DNA of 41,412 nt from Solirubrobacterales bacterium (GTDB lineage: Bacteria > Actinomycetota > Thermoleophilia > Solirubrobacterales > 70-9). A program made the translations under genes and the position numbers. The stretch is from positions 1 through 41,412 of the forward strand of contig JASLIG010000019.1 of NCBI GenBank assembly GCA_030152805.1, read 5' to 3'. Each line of letters starts with the position of its first letter. Position 1 is the stretch's first letter. The notes beneath the pieces are model-generated. The model worked only from the letters and a program-made list of their open reading frames with translations. It had not been told where the DNA came from and searched no databases. Below, piece by piece: positions 40,959 to 41,412 of the stretch.

Positions 40959-41111
40959 GAGGAGGAGGCTGGCCACCCTCCAGTCGAATTGACGTCGCAC
41001 GCGCCTGACGGCGCTTAGCGACAATCTGAGAGCGCGGCTGCGCCGCGCCGAGAAGCACGGTGCAGCGGCCGCTTCGCGACATTCGCCTGGAGGGCGGCCA
41101 GCCTCCTCCTC
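40959..41111. repeat. Long inverted repeat upstream of mrdA
   Basis: The arms GAGGAGGAGGCTGGCCACCC (continuing CTCCAGTCGAAT) and its complement match at 29 of 31 positions, separated by 91 nt. Such arms could form a cruciform or be the remains of a small mobile element. Confidence 0.75.
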
Positions 41112-41383
41112 TCGACACGCTCAGAGAATCCGAAGCTGCAACTCCAAAGCTAGAGACAGGCTTCGCGTGCATAGAAGCTTCAGACGAAGCACACGCCTCG
41201 GGCACCGAAGCTTCAAGCAAGGTCGGCGCCTCCACTACGGCTTCGAGAGAAGACCAACGCCCGGGTAGCGGCGCCTGAAGCTTGGGGAGCTTTGAGGGGG
41301 ATGGTGGGTGGGCCTCTGCGGGAATGTCGCGAAGCGGCGGAAATGCAATCCGGCTCCTGCGCGGCGAAGCCACGCACAAGATT

Positions 41384-41408
41384 CACCCCAGCGCGAAGCG
41401 CTGGGGTG
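41384..41408. repeat. Perfect 11-bp hairpin at the window edge
   Basis: CACCCCAGCGC-GAA-GCGCTGGGGTG is a perfect 11-bp stem with a three-base loop. No T run follows inside the window on the plus strand, so a terminator cannot be claimed. It may belong to a further gene beyond the edge. Confidence 0.75.
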
Positions 41409-41412
41409 TCAA

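Larger units (their letters stand above)
40925..41412. other. Gene-free stretch made of inverted repeats
   Basis: No credible gene is seen in these 488 nt; the longest open frame is low-complexity and made of the repeats. A 31-nt arm at 40959-40989 pairs with 41081-41111 (29 of 31). A 16-nt arm at 41069-41084 pairs perfectly with 41322-41337. GAAGC/CTTCG motifs recur between 41158 and 41216. It ends in the hairpin at 41384-41408. Confidence 0.7.

Noticed and set aside
40915..41379. 154-codon open frame upstream of mrdA on the minus strand
   Set aside because: It is low-complexity, built from the inverted repeats, has no ribosome-binding site and overlaps the mrdA start.

Overview
This window is high-GC DNA with long collinear minus-strand gene blocks. 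Their order matches arrangements known from Actinobacteria: thrS / infC-rpmI-rplT-trmH-pheS-pheT-argCJBD...argG on the left, and mrdA(PBP2)-rodA... rng-rplU-rpmA-obgE-proB-proA-nadD-rsfS on the right. GTG starts, stop/start overlaps of 1 to 11 nt, an Rpf-like cell-wall hydrolase and DivIVA-like proteins fit an actinobacterium. A deep-branching class such as Thermoleophilia is plausible, but that is an inference from gene content and style only.

Layout. 1-323 is the 5' end of dnaE (minus). 521-13067 is a near-continuous minus-strand series: rpmI, rplT, a terminator, a SpoU rRNA methylase, pheS, pheT, argC, argJ, argB, argD, two unrecognised genes, argG, a 51-residue membrane peptide and an Rpf-like coiled-coil hydrolase. 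wecB (plus strand) sits between rpmI and infC, a pair that is normally adjacent. infC and thrS follow on the minus strand, then a large membrane protein. 18990-23675 is a mixed region: AraC-like regulator, VOC protein, tRNA-Val, YjbQ, a DUF4177-like protein, zwf and an acetyltransferase. 23676-27691 is an accessory-looking block: a MoaA-like radical SAM gene with its own promoter and palindromic operator, a 556-residue tail-anchored protein of no recognised family, and a convergent endonuclease/exonuclease/phosphatase-fold gene that starts 30 nt past tRNA-Cys. 27738-40882 is the second conserved minus-strand series, interrupted by a plus-strand O-acyltransferase between obgE and proB. 40883-41412 holds no convincing gene but several inverted repeats.

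The conserved blocks make translation components (ThrRS, PheRS, IF3, L20, L35, L21, L27, RsfS, ObgE), arginine and proline precursors, NAD and the rod-shape wall machinery. The interruptions are surface-polysaccharide genes on the opposite strand.

The most unusual features are two. First, a ~115-nt dispersed element occurs twice (403-522 minus and 14224-14335 plus). It has a conserved core, and its stem arms differ between copies yet pair within each copy; each copy starts at the stop codon of the gene before it. Second, the radical SAM / tail-anchored protein / EEP block beside tRNA-Cys is a candidate undescribed system. Smaller palindrome families lie after the membrane protein at 17039-17147 and at 30806 and 35144.
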